From Burkholderia cenocepacia (GTDB lineage: Bacteria; Pseudomonadota; Gammaproteobacteria; Burkholderiales; Burkholderiaceae), in NCBI RefSeq assembly GCF_900446215.1, contig NZ_UAQZ01000013.1:372001-436000 (forward strand): DNA of 64,000 nt, read 5' to 3'. Each line of letters begins with the position of its first letter. Position 1 is the stretch's first letter. This document shows, piece by piece, positions 1-8,336 of this stretch. The notes under the pieces are model-generated. The model worked only from the letters and a program-made list of their open reading frames with translations. It was not told the origin of the DNA and searched no databases. Position numbers and translations under genes: made by a program.

Positions 1-369
1 CAGGTACGGATCGCCGTCCTCGTTGTGCGCGATCCAGCGCGTGCCGTCCGCATCGCGCGCGGCAAGCGTCGTGCAGCCGTCCGGCGCGTTGTGGATCAGT
101 TCGCCGCGGCAGTTCCACAGGAAGATGTCCTCGGCCGGCCAGCCGATGCCTGCCGCGATCCCGTCCAGCTCCGCGACGAGGTCGGGGTACGCGGCGAGCG
201 CGGCCCGCCGCAACGCGTCGACGAACGGATGGCCGCGCCAGCGGCGCACGGCCTGCCATGCGCTGCTCTGCTGCATGTACGCGTCGAATACCGGGCGGGC
301 AAGCTCGCCCAGGCGCACGCCGATGTCGAACGGCGTGCCGGCGATGACGGGAGAAAGGGAAAGCGGCAT
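1..369 (-). CDS. C45-family acyltransferase/hydrolase, N-terminal part
   Basis: Only the first 123 residues lie in the window; the gene runs off the left edge. The start is the ATG at 369, 20 bases after the stop of the upstream ATP-binding gene. The sequence contains NAPDGCTTLA at about residues 94-103 followed by HNEDGDP at about 115-121. These match the Gly-Cys autoproteolysis site (here G98/C99) and following HNEDG segment of the acyl-CoA:6-aminopenicillanic acid acyltransferase (C45) family, whose members self-cleave and use the new N-terminal Cys as nucleophile. No signal peptide is evident. It looks like the last gene of the glnHPQ-type operon, so its substrate may be related to the imported amino acid or amide; that is inference. 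Confidence 0.75.
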   Translation of the reverse strand, partial: MPLSLSPVIAGTPFDIGVRLGELARPVFDAYMQQSSAWQAVRRWRGHPFVDALRRAALAAYPDLVAELDGIAAGIGWPAEDIFLWNCRGELIHNAPDGCTTLAARDADGTRWIAHNEDGDPYL

Positions 370-389
370 GTCGGAAGTTTCGGTTTCGT

Positions 390-1118
390 TCAGGACACGT
401 GTTTCAGGAATTCCTTCAGGCGCGGCGTCGGCGGCCGGTCGATCAGGTCGACCGGATGGCCGTCCTCGGCGATGCCGCCCTGATCCATGAACAGCAGCCG
501 CGTGCCGACCCGCTTCGCGAAGCCGATCTCGTGCGTGACGACGATCATCGTCATCCCTTCGGTCGCGAGATCCTGCATCACTTTCAGCACTTCGTGGCGC
601 AGCTCCGGATCGAGCGCCGAGGTCGGCTCGTCGAACAGCATCAACCGCGGCCGGATCGCGAGCGCCCGCGCGATCGCGACTCGCTGCTGCTGGCCGCCCG
701 ACAGCTCCGACGGGTAATGATTCGCGCGCGATTCGAGGCCGACCTTGTCGAGCAGCGCCATCGCCTGGTCGCGCGCGTCGGCGCGCGACGCGCCGCGCAC
801 CTGGATCGGCCCGAACATCACGTTCTCGAGCGCGGTCATTTGCGGGAACAGGTTGAACTGCTGGAACACCATGCCCGCTTCGAGCCGGATGTTGCGGATC
901 GTCGTCGCGTTGCCGCGCACGCTCTGGCCGTCGACCAGCAGCTCGCCGCCGGTGATTTTCTCCAGCGCGTTGATACAGCGCAACATCGTCGATTTGCCCG
1001 AGCCCGACGGACCGACCACGACGACCACCTCGCCCGCGTCGATCTTCAGGTCGATGTTCTTCAGCACCGGCACGTGGCCGAAGCTCTTCGACACGTTCTG
1101 GAATTCGATCATGCTCAT
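390..1118 (-). CDS. glnQ: polar amino-acid ABC transporter ATP-binding protein (GlnQ-like)
   Basis: This is a 242-residue ATPase subunit of an amino-acid importer. It shows Walker A GPSGSGKST at residues 36-44, Q-loop FQQFN near 85-89, signature LSGGQQQR at 139-146, Walker B LMLFDEPTSALD near 159-170 and the switch His in VVTHE. Length and motifs are typical of the GlnQ/HisP family. The ATG at 1118 overlaps the permease stop in an ATGA arrangement, which implies translational coupling; a second in-frame ATG two codons later is possible. The frame is open further upstream, but that part is antisense to the permease coding sequence and was not used. Substrate is probably glutamine or another polar amino acid, judged from the permease. 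Confidence 0.93.
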   Translation of the reverse strand: MSMIEFQNVSKSFGHVPVLKNIDLKIDAGEVVVVVGPSGSGKSTMLRCINALEKITGGELLVDGQSVRGNATTIRNIRLEAGMVFQQFNLFPQMTALENVMFGPIQVRGASRADARDQAMALLDKVGLESRANHYPSELSGGQQQRVAIARALAIRPRLMLFDEPTSALDPELRHEVLKVMQDLATEGMTMIVVTHEIGFAKRVGTRLLFMDQGGIAEDGHPVDLIDRPPTPRLKEFLKHVS

Positions 1119-1771
1119 AAGATTTTCATCCGCTTTTCGACGAGCCGCAGCGTCAGCGTCATCGCGCCGGTCAGCAGCAGATAGATGACGGCCACCGCCG
1201 TCCAGATCTCGACCGCCTGGAAATTGCCCGCGATGATTTCCTGCCCCTTGCGCGTCAGTTCGCCGACGCCGATCACGATGAACAGCGACGTGTCCTTCAG
1301 GCTCACGATGCACTGGTTGCCGAGCGGCGGAATCAGCCGCCGGAACGCGAGCGGCCCGACCACCTTGAGCAGCACGCGCGGCATCGACAGGCCCATCGCG
1401 AGCCCCGCTTCCGTCAGCCCCTTCGGGATCGACAGCAGCGCGCCGCGCACCACTTCCGCGAGATACGCGCCGGAATTCACCGTGATCGCGATGATCGCGG
1501 CCGTCAGGCCGTCGATGCGGATATGCGCGAGCAACGGCAACGCGAAGTACAGGAACATCACCTGCACGACGATCGGCGTGCCGCGGATCAATTCAATATA
1601 GACCTGTGCGAGCACGTTCATCGCCTTCGGTCCGTATGCGCGGAACATCCCCGCGATCATTCCGACGACGAAGCCGCCCACCAGCCCGAAAAATGCGATG
1701 AACACCGTCAACCGGACCCCGTCCATCAGGTCCGGCAGCGCCGCCCAGATCGCCGACCAATCGAAATTCAC
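1115..1771 (-). CDS. glnP: amino-acid ABC transporter permease (GlnP-like)
   Basis: This is a 218-residue inner-membrane permease of the HisM/GlnP type. It starts MNFDWSAIW, nearly the same as E. coli GlnP, and carries the segments RGTPIVVQVMF, SGAYLAEVVRGA (EAA-loop region), GNQCIVSLKDTSL and the C-terminal RMKIL, all close to GlnP. I chose the GTG at 1771 because the homology begins there and a GGGGAG Shine-Dalgarno lies eight bases before it; the frame stays open further upstream without homology. It lies between the binding-protein gene and the ATPase gene and overlaps the latter by four bases. It should form the transmembrane channel with the ATPase at 390-1118. Confidence 0.92.
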   Translation of the reverse strand: MNFDWSAIWAALPDLMDGVRLTVFIAFFGLVGGFVVGMIAGMFRAYGPKAMNVLAQVYIELIRGTPIVVQVMFLYFALPLLAHIRIDGLTAAIIAITVNSGAYLAEVVRGALLSIPKGLTEAGLAMGLSMPRVLLKVVGPLAFRRLIPPLGNQCIVSLKDTSLFIVIGVGELTRKGQEIIAGNFQAVEIWTAVAVIYLLLTGAMTLTLRLVEKRMKIL

Positions 1772-1837
1772 TTGTCGCTCCCCGTTCGATTCAAGACCGG
1801 CGCGGCCGTTCGGCCGCGCCATGCTGCGTGGTCACGC

Positions 1838-2590
1838 TCACATCTTCGGCGGCTCGGCGCCGAACCACTTCTTGTAGATCTGCGCGTAGCGGCCGTCGGC
1901 CTTGATCTTCACGAGCGACGCATTGACCTTCGGCACGAGCGGGCTGCCCTTCGGGAAGCCGATCCCGTACTTGTCGCCGCTGACCGGCTGGCCGGCGACC
2001 TGCACCTTGCCCTTGCCTTCGTTGTTCACGAAGAACAGCACGTTCGGCGTATCGTGCATCGCCGCGTCGACACGGCCGGCTTCCAGTGCGAGATAGGCCT
2101 GGTCGATGTTCGGGAACTGGCGGACCTCCTTCGGCTTCAGGTGCGCCTTGATCCAGTCGATCGTCGCGGTGCCCGTCTTCGCGGCGATCACCTTGCCGTT
2201 CAGGTCGTCGATCGACTTGATCGACGTATTGCCGGCTTGCACCATCGCGGCGAGCCCGCTGTCGTAATACGGCGCCGAAAAGTCGATCGCCTTCTTGCGC
2301 TCTTCCTTGATGGTCATCCCGGACAGCGCGACGTCGATGTTCTGCGTCTGCAGCGCCGGAATCAGACCCGCGAAATCCATCGGCTGGATCGTGTATTTCC
2401 AGCCCTGGTCCTTCGCGATCTCCGCCCACAGGTCGAGATCGAAGCCGACGTACTTGTCGCCCTGCTTGAACTCGAACGGCATGAACGACGTATCGGTCCC
2501 GACGACGAGCGTCTTGGTATCCGCGTGCGCGAGGCTGGCGCCGAGCGCGGCGACGACCGCGACGGCTTTCAGGAAGGAACGGCGACTCAT
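1838..2590 (-). CDS. glnH: amino-acid ABC transporter substrate-binding protein (GlnH-like)
   Basis: This 250-residue periplasmic binding protein belongs to the SBP_bac_3 family. Residues 1-23 form a signal peptide ending in AHA. It opens with MSRRSFLK, which fits the twin-arginine S-R-R-x-F-L-K consensus, so export could be by Tat or Sec. The mature part has the family pattern: LVVGTDTSFMPFEF, GFDLDLWAEIAK, ALSGMTIKEERKKAIDFSAPYY and the GxxxGTA-type second lobe. The start at 2590 has GGAGAG ten bases upstream; the open frame upstream lacks homology. It is the first gene of the glnHPQ-C45 unit, with 66 bases to the permease start. Ligand is presumably glutamine or a related polar amino acid. 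Confidence 0.92.
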   Translation of the reverse strand: MSRRSFLKAVAVVAALGASLAHADTKTLVVGTDTSFMPFEFKQGDKYVGFDLDLWAEIAKDQGWKYTIQPMDFAGLIPALQTQNIDVALSGMTIKEERKKAIDFSAPYYDSGLAAMVQAGNTSIKSIDDLNGKVIAAKTGTATIDWIKAHLKPKEVRQFPNIDQAYLALEAGRVDAAMHDTPNVLFFVNNEGKGKVQVAGQPVSGDKYGIGFPKGSPLVPKVNASLVKIKADGRYAQIYKKWFGAEPPKM

Positions 2591-2678
2591 GGTTTCTCTC
2601 CGCATGATTGAGCGATGTAGCCGGCCAACAGGCCGGCGGAACGACGACATCAAGCCGCACCGCAACATGCGATGTCGA

Positions 2679-2708
2679 ATTAGACCTTAGTGCAACAAGT
2701 GTTGTCAA
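2679..2708 (-). promoter_or_regulatory. predicted sigma-70 promoter and operator-like repeat for glnHPQ
   Basis: On the minus strand TTGACA (2703-2708) and TCTAAT (2679-2684) are separated by 18 bases, a good sigma-70 match about 90 bases before the glnH start. An inverted repeat CAACA-AG-TGTTG (2693-2704) overlaps the spacer and the -35 box, which is a suitable place for a repressor. Both calls come from sequence pattern only. Confidence 0.5.
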
Positions 2709-2900
2709 TGGCGATACTACGACAACAAAAAAGTCCGCAACAGGTAAATGCATCGAGACAAACCCGGGCCGCGCGGCGCGGATAGATCGGAGGAAAACGG
2801 GGGGACGGCGGTGCAGAGCGCCCCGCCGGATCGCGCCGCGCCGAGGGGCGGCGGCACGGGGAGAGAAGATGGGGTGCGCCGTGCCGCGCTGGCCGTGCGC

Positions 2901-2926
2901 GCCGAGCCGGCAACCGCCGGCTCGGC
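2901..2926 (-). terminator. hairpin terminator candidate after the fused ABC exporter
   Basis: A perfect 11-bp stem (2901-2911 with 2916-2926) closes a 4-base AACC loop. It begins about 60 bases after the exporter stop on the minus strand. No T-run follows on either side, so it may be a Rho-assisted end or an RNA-stabilising hairpin. Confidence 0.45.
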
Positions 2927-2988
2927 TCAATGCCGGTGGCGATACGCGCGGGCAATGGCCAACGGGCAACGCGCCGATGCCGCGCCGC

Positions 2989-5900
2989 TCACGCCGCGAC
3001 CCCGCTCGCCTGATGCGATACGAGCCGCGCATACGCGCCCTGCCGCGCGATCAGTTCCGCGTGGCGCCCGGCCTCGATCACGGCGCCCTGCTCCATCACG
3101 AGGATCAGGTCGGCATTGCGCACGGTCGACAGGCGGTGCGCGATGATGATCGACGTGCGCTGCGTCATCAGGTCCTCCAGCGCCGCGCGGATCTGCTGCT
3201 CGCTGATCGTGTCCAGGTGCGACGTCGCCTCGTCGAGGATCAGCACCGGCGCATCCTTCAGGAACGCGCGCGCGATCGCCACACGCTGGCGCTGGCCGCC
3301 CGACAACTGCACGCCGCGCTCGCCGACGCGCGTCGCGAGCCCGTCCGGCAACCGCGCGACGAAGTCGCCGAGCGCCGCGTGGTCGATCGCGCGCCGCACG
3401 TCCGCGTCGGACGCATCGTTCGCGGCGAGCCGGATGTTCGCTTCGAGCGTGTCGTTGAACAGATAGGTATCCTGCGCGACGAGCGCGATGTGCTGCCGCA
3501 GGTCGTCGAGCCGCAGGTCGCGCAAGTCGACGCCGCCGAGCGTCACGCGGCCCTGCTGCGGGTCCCAGAAACGCAGCAGCAGGCTCGCGACCGTCGACTT
3601 GCCGGCGCCCGACGCGCCGACCAGCGCGACCGTGCTGCCGGGCGGCACCTCGAAGCTCACGCGGTCGATCGCGGGCACGCCGCGCCCCGGATACGTGAAC
3701 GACACGGCCTCGAACCGCACCGCCGGATCGCCTGGCATCGCGTGCGCGCCGTCGGTCACCGTCACGGGCTCCTTCTCCAGCGCGCGCAAGCGGCGCGTCG
3801 ACGCGATCGTGTCGGCCAGCTGGCGCGCGACCTGGCCGATTTCGGCGACCGGCATGAACGCGGCCACCGCGACCAGCACCAGCAGCGGCAACGACTCGCG
3901 CGGGAACCCGCCGCGGGCGCACAACCATGCGCCGAGCGCCGCGACCGCCAGCCCGCCGAGCCCGCTCGCGACTTCCAGCGCGGCGCTTTGCGTCGACAGA
4001 TCGTCGAGCAGCTTCGCGCGCTGCCGGCGGTACGCATCGACCTCGGCCACGAACGCCGCGCGCCGGCGCCCGATCGCCTGGAACGCGGTCAGTTCCGCGA
4101 GTCCCTGGATCGTTTCGGTCAGGTGCGCGCCAAGCTGGCCGAGCGCTTCGCGCGCGCCGGTACCGAGCCGGTCGACGTCGCGCCGGGCCAGCACGGGCGC
4201 GAGCCCGGCCCACAGCAGGAACGGCAGCAGCACGAGCGCGAGCGGCCACGCGACCGACGCGAGCAACACCAGCACGCCGGCCGGCACGAGCACCGCGACG
4301 AATGCCGGCGCCAGCGTGTGTGCGTAAAAGTATTCGACGGTCTCGACGTCCTGCGTCGCGAGCGACACGAGATCGCCGGAACGGCGGCGCAGCAGCCCGG
4401 CCGGCGCGAGCCGTTCGAGCGTCGCGAACAGCGCGATGCGCATTTCCGCGAGCAGCCGGTACGCCATGTCGTGCGCGAGCCACGATTCGAGCCAGTGCAG
4501 CACGGCCGCGACCGGCGCGATCACGAGCAGCGCGGCCACCAGCCCCGTGCCGACCTGGCCGGTCGGCACCGCGCCGACCACTCGCGCGCCGAGCACGCCG
4601 ACGCCGATGAACGCGAGCACGCGGCCGATCCCGAACAGCACGGTCAGCACCACCTTGCCTTTCCATGGACGCACGAAGCGCAGCAGCGTCCGCACCGTTT
4701 CCGGCCAGCCGATCGTCGCCGCGTCGTCGTTCAGCGGCCGCACCTGCGGGCCCGACGACGCACGCGCGGTCGCGCCGGCCGCCGCCGTCGTGCCGACGGA
4801 TTCGGCGACCGCTTCCAGTTGCGGCCCCATCAGCCGGCGATACGGGCCGTCGCGTGCGATCAGCGCCGCATGCGTTCCTTCGTCGACGACCTGCCCCTGG
4901 TCGAGCACCAGGATGCGATCGGCGCCGATCACGCTGGACAGCCGGTGCGCGAGCACGAGCGTCGTCCGTCCGCGCGTGAGCCGGTCGAGCGCCTGCTGGA
5001 TCAGCGCTTCGTTTTCCGCATCGACCGACGACAGCGCCTCGTCGAGCAGCAGGATCGGCGCATCGCGCAGCAGCGCGCGGGCGATCGCGATGCGCTGGCG
5101 CTGGCCACCCGACAGCACGAGCCCGCGTTCGCCGATGCGCGTCGCGTAGCCGTCGGGCAGCGCCGCGATGAAATCGTGCGCGTTGGCCGCGCGCGCGGCC
5201 GCGATCATGTCGGCATCGCTCGCATCCGGGCGGCCGAGCCGCAGGTTGTCGGCAACGCTGCCGTCGAACAGCGTCGCATCCTGCGCGACGACCGCGATCA
5301 TGTCGCGCACCTGGTCGGCAGCGAGGGTCCGCACGTCATGGCCGCCGATCCGGACCGCGCCGCCCTGCGCGTCGTGCTGGCGCAGCAGCAGGCGCACGAT
5401 GGTCGACTTGCCGGCCCCGCTCGGCCCGACGATCGCGACCGTCTCGCCTTCGCGTACCGAGAAACTCAGCGCCGCATGGGCATCCGCGCGGCGCCCCGGA
5501 TACGCGAAGCGCACGTCGTCGAACGCGATCTCCGGCCGCAGGCCCGCCACGCGCGGTGCGTCGGCGGCCGGCGCCTGACTGCCCGCGTCGAGCAGCGCAT
5601 GGATCGCATGCGCCGCCGACTGGCCGATCATCCCCTGATGCAGCACCGCGCGCAGGTCGCGCAGCGGCCGGAAGATCTCGCTGCCGGCCATCAGCACGAT
5701 CAGCAGCGCCTCGAGGCTCATGTCGCCGTGCCGCACGCGCCACGCCCCCACCGCGATCGCCGCGGCCGCGCCGAGGCCGGTGCCGAGATCCGTGAAGAAC
5801 CGCGTCAGCAAACCGAGCGCGAGCACCCAGAACGTGCTGTCCGACAGCGCGCGCGCCTTCGCGGCCAGCTTCGCGCCGAACGCGCTGCTCTGCCCGAACG

Positions 5901-6528
5901 CCTTCAGCGTCGGCAGGCCCTGCACCGCGTCGAGAAACTCCTCGCCGAACGCCTTGAACGCGGCCGAACGGGCGAGCGCCGCGCGCTGGTCCGCGCGATG
6001 CACGAGCTGCGGCAGCGCGAGCGTGACGAGCGCCGCGACCAGCAGGATCGCGGCCGTCGGCACGTCCCACCACGCGAGCATCGCGAAGATCATGATCGGC
6101 GCGCATGCGGCGATCACGAGCTGCGGCAGGTAGACGCCGAAGAAGGTCTGCAGCTGCTCGACGCCGTCGACGACGGCCAGCATCACGCCGCCCGTGCGTT
6201 CGCCGCTGAACCATGCGGGGCCGAGCGCGGCGATCCGGTCGAACAGCCGCGCGCGCAGCGTGGCCTGCACCCGGCCGGCCGTGTGCTGCGCAAGCACCGT
6301 GCGGCGATGATCGAGCCATGCACGCAGCAGCACGCAGGCCGCCGTTGCCACGACGGCTTCGCCGATGCCGCGCGCCGGCGCGCCGGAGAAAACCAGCGCC
6401 AGCACGCGGCCGAGAAACACGAAGCGGAGGATGCCGACACCCATCGCGAGCAGCCCGAGCGCGACGGCCGCCGCCACCCGCCAGCGCAGTCCCGTCATCA
6501 TTGCCCATAGTCGTCGGTCGAAATACAT
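2989..6528 (-). CDS. fused double ABC exporter (CydDC/YbtPQ-like, two TMD-NBD halves in one chain)
   Basis: At 1179 residues this is a full ABC exporter made of two half-transporters in tandem. Half one: membrane domain about 1-300, Walker A GPSGAGKST at 368-376, signature LSGGQRQR at 472-479, Walker B ending DEALSS near 496. Half two: membrane domain about 615-910, Walker A GASGAGKST at 971-979, signature LSGGQRQR at 1075-1082, Walker B ending DEATS near 1099. Both catalytic Glu residues are present, so both sites look active. The start at 6528 has GGAGGG five bases upstream. CydDC and YbtPQ-type exporters are normally two genes; here they are one. Substrate is unknown; a divergent LysR gene 119 bases away may control it. 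Confidence 0.88.
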   Translation of the reverse strand: MYFDRRLWAMMTGLRWRVAAAVALGLLAMGVGILRFVFLGRVLALVFSGAPARGIGEAVVATAACVLLRAWLDHRRTVLAQHTAGRVQATLRARLFDRIAALGPAWFSGERTGGVMLAVVDGVEQLQTFFGVYLPQLVIAACAPIMIFAMLAWWDVPTAAILLVAALVTLALPQLVHRADQRAALARSAAFKAFGEEFLDAVQGLPTLKAFGQSSAFGAKLAAKARALSDSTFWVLALGLLTRFFTDLGTGLGAAAAIAVGAWRVRHGDMSLEALLIVLMAGSEIFRPLRDLRAVLHQGMIGQSAAHAIHALLDAGSQAPAADAPRVAGLRPEIAFDDVRFAYPGRRADAHAALSFSVREGETVAIVGPSGAGKSTIVRLLLRQHDAQGGAVRIGGHDVRTLAADQVRDMIAVVAQDATLFDGSVADNLRLGRPDASDADMIAAARAANAHDFIAALPDGYATRIGERGLVLSGGQRQRIAIARALLRDAPILLLDEALSSVDAENEALIQQALDRLTRGRTTLVLAHRLSSVIGADRILVLDQGQVVDEGTHAALIARDGPYRRLMGPQLEAVAESVGTTAAAGATARASSGPQVRPLNDDAATIGWPETVRTLLRFVRPWKGKVVLTVLFGIGRVLAFIGVGVLGARVVGAVPTGQVGTGLVAALLVIAPVAAVLHWLESWLAHDMAYRLLAEMRIALFATLERLAPAGLLRRRSGDLVSLATQDVETVEYFYAHTLAPAFVAVLVPAGVLVLLASVAWPLALVLLPFLLWAGLAPVLARRDVDRLGTGAREALGQLGAHLTETIQGLAELTAFQAIGRRRAAFVAEVDAYRRQRAKLLDDLSTQSAALEVASGLGGLAVAALGAWLCARGGFPRESLPLLVLVAVAAFMPVAEIGQVARQLADTIASTRRLRALEKEPVTVTDGAHAMPGDPAVRFEAVSFTYPGRGVPAIDRVSFEVPPGSTVALVGASGAGKSTVASLLLRFWDPQQGRVTLGGVDLRDLRLDDLRQHIALVAQDTYLFNDTLEANIRLAANDASDADVRRAIDHAALGDFVARLPDGLATRVGERGVQLSGGQRQRVAIARAFLKDAPVLILDEATSHLDTISEQQIRAALEDLMTQRTSIIIAHRLSTVRNADLILVMEQGAVIEAGRHAELIARQGAYARLVSHQASGVAA

Positions 6529-6613
6529 GCAGCCCTCCGGTCGGTGTTTCGTTGCGTTTTTCTGGACCGGATCGAGGCTACCCGCGCGGCCCGCGCGCGG
6601 CAAAAGATGATTT

Positions 6614-6640
6614 TTCAACGGGTGTTGAGTCAACTACAAT
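6614..6640 (+). promoter_or_regulatory. operator-like inverted repeat and -10 box upstream of LysR gene
   Basis: TCAAC-GGGT-GTTGA (6615-6628) is a perfect 5-bp inverted repeat in the 119-base divergent region. TACAAT at 6635-6640 is a good -10 box only seven bases before the ATG, so the LysR mRNA could be nearly leaderless. A LysR regulator binding here could control both directions. The -35 box is poor. Confidence 0.35.
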
Positions 6641-6647
6641 ACCCCGC

Positions 6648-7595
6648 ATGTCGCACCTTCCTCCCCTCAGCGCACTGCGTGCTTTCGAGGCGGCCGTCCG
6701 CCTCGGCGGGTTCGCGCGCGCGGCGGCCGAGCTGAACGTGTCGACCAGCGCGGTCAGCCACCAGATCCGTTCGCTCGAGGAATCGCTGGGCGCCAGGCTG
6801 CTCGAACGCAGCACGGGGCTCGGCGGCATCAGTCTCACGCCGGCCGGCACGCGCCTGCTGCCGGCCGTCAGCGATGCGCTGTCGCGTCTGACCGACGCAT
6901 GCGCCGAGATTCGCGGCACCGCGCAACGGCTCACCGTGTCCGCCAACGCGCCGTTTTCGTCGATGTGGCTCGCGCGCCGTCTCGCGGAATTCTCGTCGCT
7001 TCATCCCGACACCCCGCTGCATGCGGTCGTGCTCGACGACGAGCCGGATTTCGCGCGCAGCGGCGTCGACCTGGCGATCGTGCACGTACCGGCGCACCGG
7101 CTGCGGGCCGACGACGACGTGCTGATGCGGGAAACCGTGTTTCCGGTCTGCAGTCCCGAACTGTTTCCGTACGCCTCGGGGTACGTGTGCCGCTCGCGGC
7201 TGCTGCAGGAAATGCACGAGGACAGCCCCGAAATCGACTGGCGCAACTGGGCGGTGCACTTCGGCTTGCCAGACGACTTCGAGACGAAGATCGTCCGTTA
7301 CAGCAGTTTCAGCCAGGTGATCGGCGCGGCCGTGGGCGGCGCGGGCATCGCGCTCGGGCGCGTACCGCTGATCGAGCCCGAACTGCGCAGCGGGCGCCTG
7401 GTGCCGCTGGTGCCGGGCCTCTCGCGCGATGCGTCGTGGCGCTTCGTGCTGCGCCGCCATCCGTCGACGCGACACCGGCTGCTCGATCCGTTGATCGCGT
7501 TCCTGCGCAACGAAGCGGACGCGCCGCCGTTCGTCTCGAAGAAGGTTGCGCCCGCATCCAACGACAGTCACGCACGGGGCGCGGGCGGCGCCTGA
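6648..7595 (+). CDS. LysR-family transcriptional regulator (GcvA-like)
   Basis: This 315-residue protein starts MSHLPPLSALRAFEAAVRLGG, with the helix-turn-helix at about residues 5-64 (ARAAAELNVSTSAVSHQIRSLE), as in the GcvA/AmpR branch of LysR regulators. The effector domain follows from about residue 90 and includes the typical VSQVIGAAVGG-like segment (SFSQVIGAAVGGAGIALGR). It is divergent from the fused ABC exporter and is probably its regulator. The tail after residue about 295 is low-complexity and Ala/Gly-rich. No clear Shine-Dalgarno precedes the ATG. Effector is unknown. Confidence 0.87.
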   Translation: MSHLPPLSALRAFEAAVRLGGFARAAAELNVSTSAVSHQIRSLEESLGARLLERSTGLGGISLTPAGTRLLPAVSDALSRLTDACAEIRGTAQRLTVSANAPFSSMWLARRLAEFSSLHPDTPLHAVVLDDEPDFARSGVDLAIVHVPAHRLRADDDVLMRETVFPVCSPELFPYASGYVCRSRLLQEMHEDSPEIDWRNWAVHFGLPDDFETKIVRYSSFSQVIGAAVGGAGIALGRVPLIEPELRSGRLVPLVPGLSRDASWRFVLRRHPSTRHRLLDPLIAFLRNEADAPPFVSKKVAPASNDSHARGAGGA

Positions 7596-7598
7596 CGC

Positions 7599-7657
7599 GC
7601 CGGCTCGCGAAGCCGGCCCGCGAAGCCGGCCCGCGAAGCCGGCCCGCGTTGCCGGCG
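7599..7657. repeat. 13-bp tandem repeats with hairpin between convergent genes
   Basis: The unit CGCGAAGCCGGCC is repeated at 7606, 7619 and 7632, with a fourth copy at 7645 that differs at three positions. A perfect 7-bp stem GCCGGCT/AGCCGGC (7599-7605 with 7611-7617) overlaps the first copy. The array lies between the ends of the LysR gene and the MAPEG gene and may act as a two-way terminator. Confidence 0.75.
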
Positions 7658-7663
7658 AACCGC

Positions 7664-8035
7664 TTACGGCGTCGCGAAGAACAGCGCGACGACGCACGCC
7701 ATCCCGCCGAACCACACGAGCGAGCGCAGCGACGCCCAGTTCAGCAGGTACATCAGCGCATAGACGACGCGGATCGCGACGAACGCCACCGCGAGCTGGT
7801 CGACGCGATGCACGTTCGCGCCGTTGTGCCACGCCACCACCAGCGCGGCCGTGAACAGCGCGAGCGCTTCCCACGAATTCTGATGCGTGGCCTGGGCGCG
7901 GGCACGCCAGCCTTCGAGCTTCGCCAGGTACTCGCGCGGCGCGCGGTTGTCGTAACCCTTGCGGGCCTTGGCGAGAAACGTCATCGGGAACGGCAACAGC
8001 GCCACGATGAACAGGCACAGCTGGGACGTCGTCAT
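7664..8035 (-). CDS. MAPEG-family membrane protein
   Basis: This 123-residue protein has about four hydrophobic helices: residues 3-22, 46-65, 71-95 and 100-120. The pattern KARKGYDNRAPREYL followed by NSWEALALFTAALVVA fits the MAPEG family (membrane-associated eicosanoid/glutathione metabolism), where the Asn-Arg-Pro and Glu residues sit near the glutathione site. GGAGGAG lies about six bases before the ATG at 8035. It stands alone, convergent with the LysR gene. Bacterial MAPEG proteins of this short type mostly lack an assigned reaction. Confidence 0.85.
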   Translation of the reverse strand: MTTSQLCLFIVALLPFPMTFLAKARKGYDNRAPREYLAKLEGWRARAQATHQNSWEALALFTAALVVAWHNGANVHRVDQLAVAFVAIRVVYALMYLLNWASLRSLVWFGGMACVVALFFATP

Positions 8036-8336
8036 CAAAGTCTCCTCCGTTATGATTACATTGATCAATGACAAGATCGCCGAGAGCTTAGCATTGCGGC
8101 ATGCCGTTCGCGCACCGGTTTTCTAGACGGGAGACTCGGCTGGGCAAGCCACGGGGGATGGCGTGCGGCCCGCTGCGGCGCCAAAATTTCCACCAAATCG
8201 TCGACAAATACGTTAATTAAAACTGGTCGAACACCAATAAGATAGCGTTCAACACTGGCTTGGCGCGGTCGCGCCAGCCCACCGTTTCACGCCGCGCCAA
8301 CCGCGCACCGAACGACATCCGACCCGAGCCCTTGCC
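8036..8336. other. divergent intergenic region before alr
   Basis: These 301 bases separate the MAPEG gene and alr. A 12-bp perfect palindrome CATTGATCAATG lies at 8059-8070, about 24 bases upstream of the MAPEG start, and the stretch 8180-8250 is relatively AT-rich with TTAATTAA. No convincing paired -35/-10 could be assigned for alr. No gene was seen. Confidence 0.5.

Larger units (their letters stand above)
2591..2988. other. intergenic region between glnH and the fused ABC exporter
   Basis: These 398 bases contain the glnH promoter and 5' leader on the right-hand side of glnH and a strong hairpin at 2901-2926. The frames that are open here have no recognisable protein features and look like by-products of high GC. 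I see no gene. Confidence 0.6.

Noticed and set aside
2608..6510. A very long plus-strand open frame of about 1300 codons opposite the fused ABC exporter
   Set aside because: Its translation is dominated by Arg, Asp, Gln and His repeats with no domain; it is the antisense shadow of a high-GC gene.
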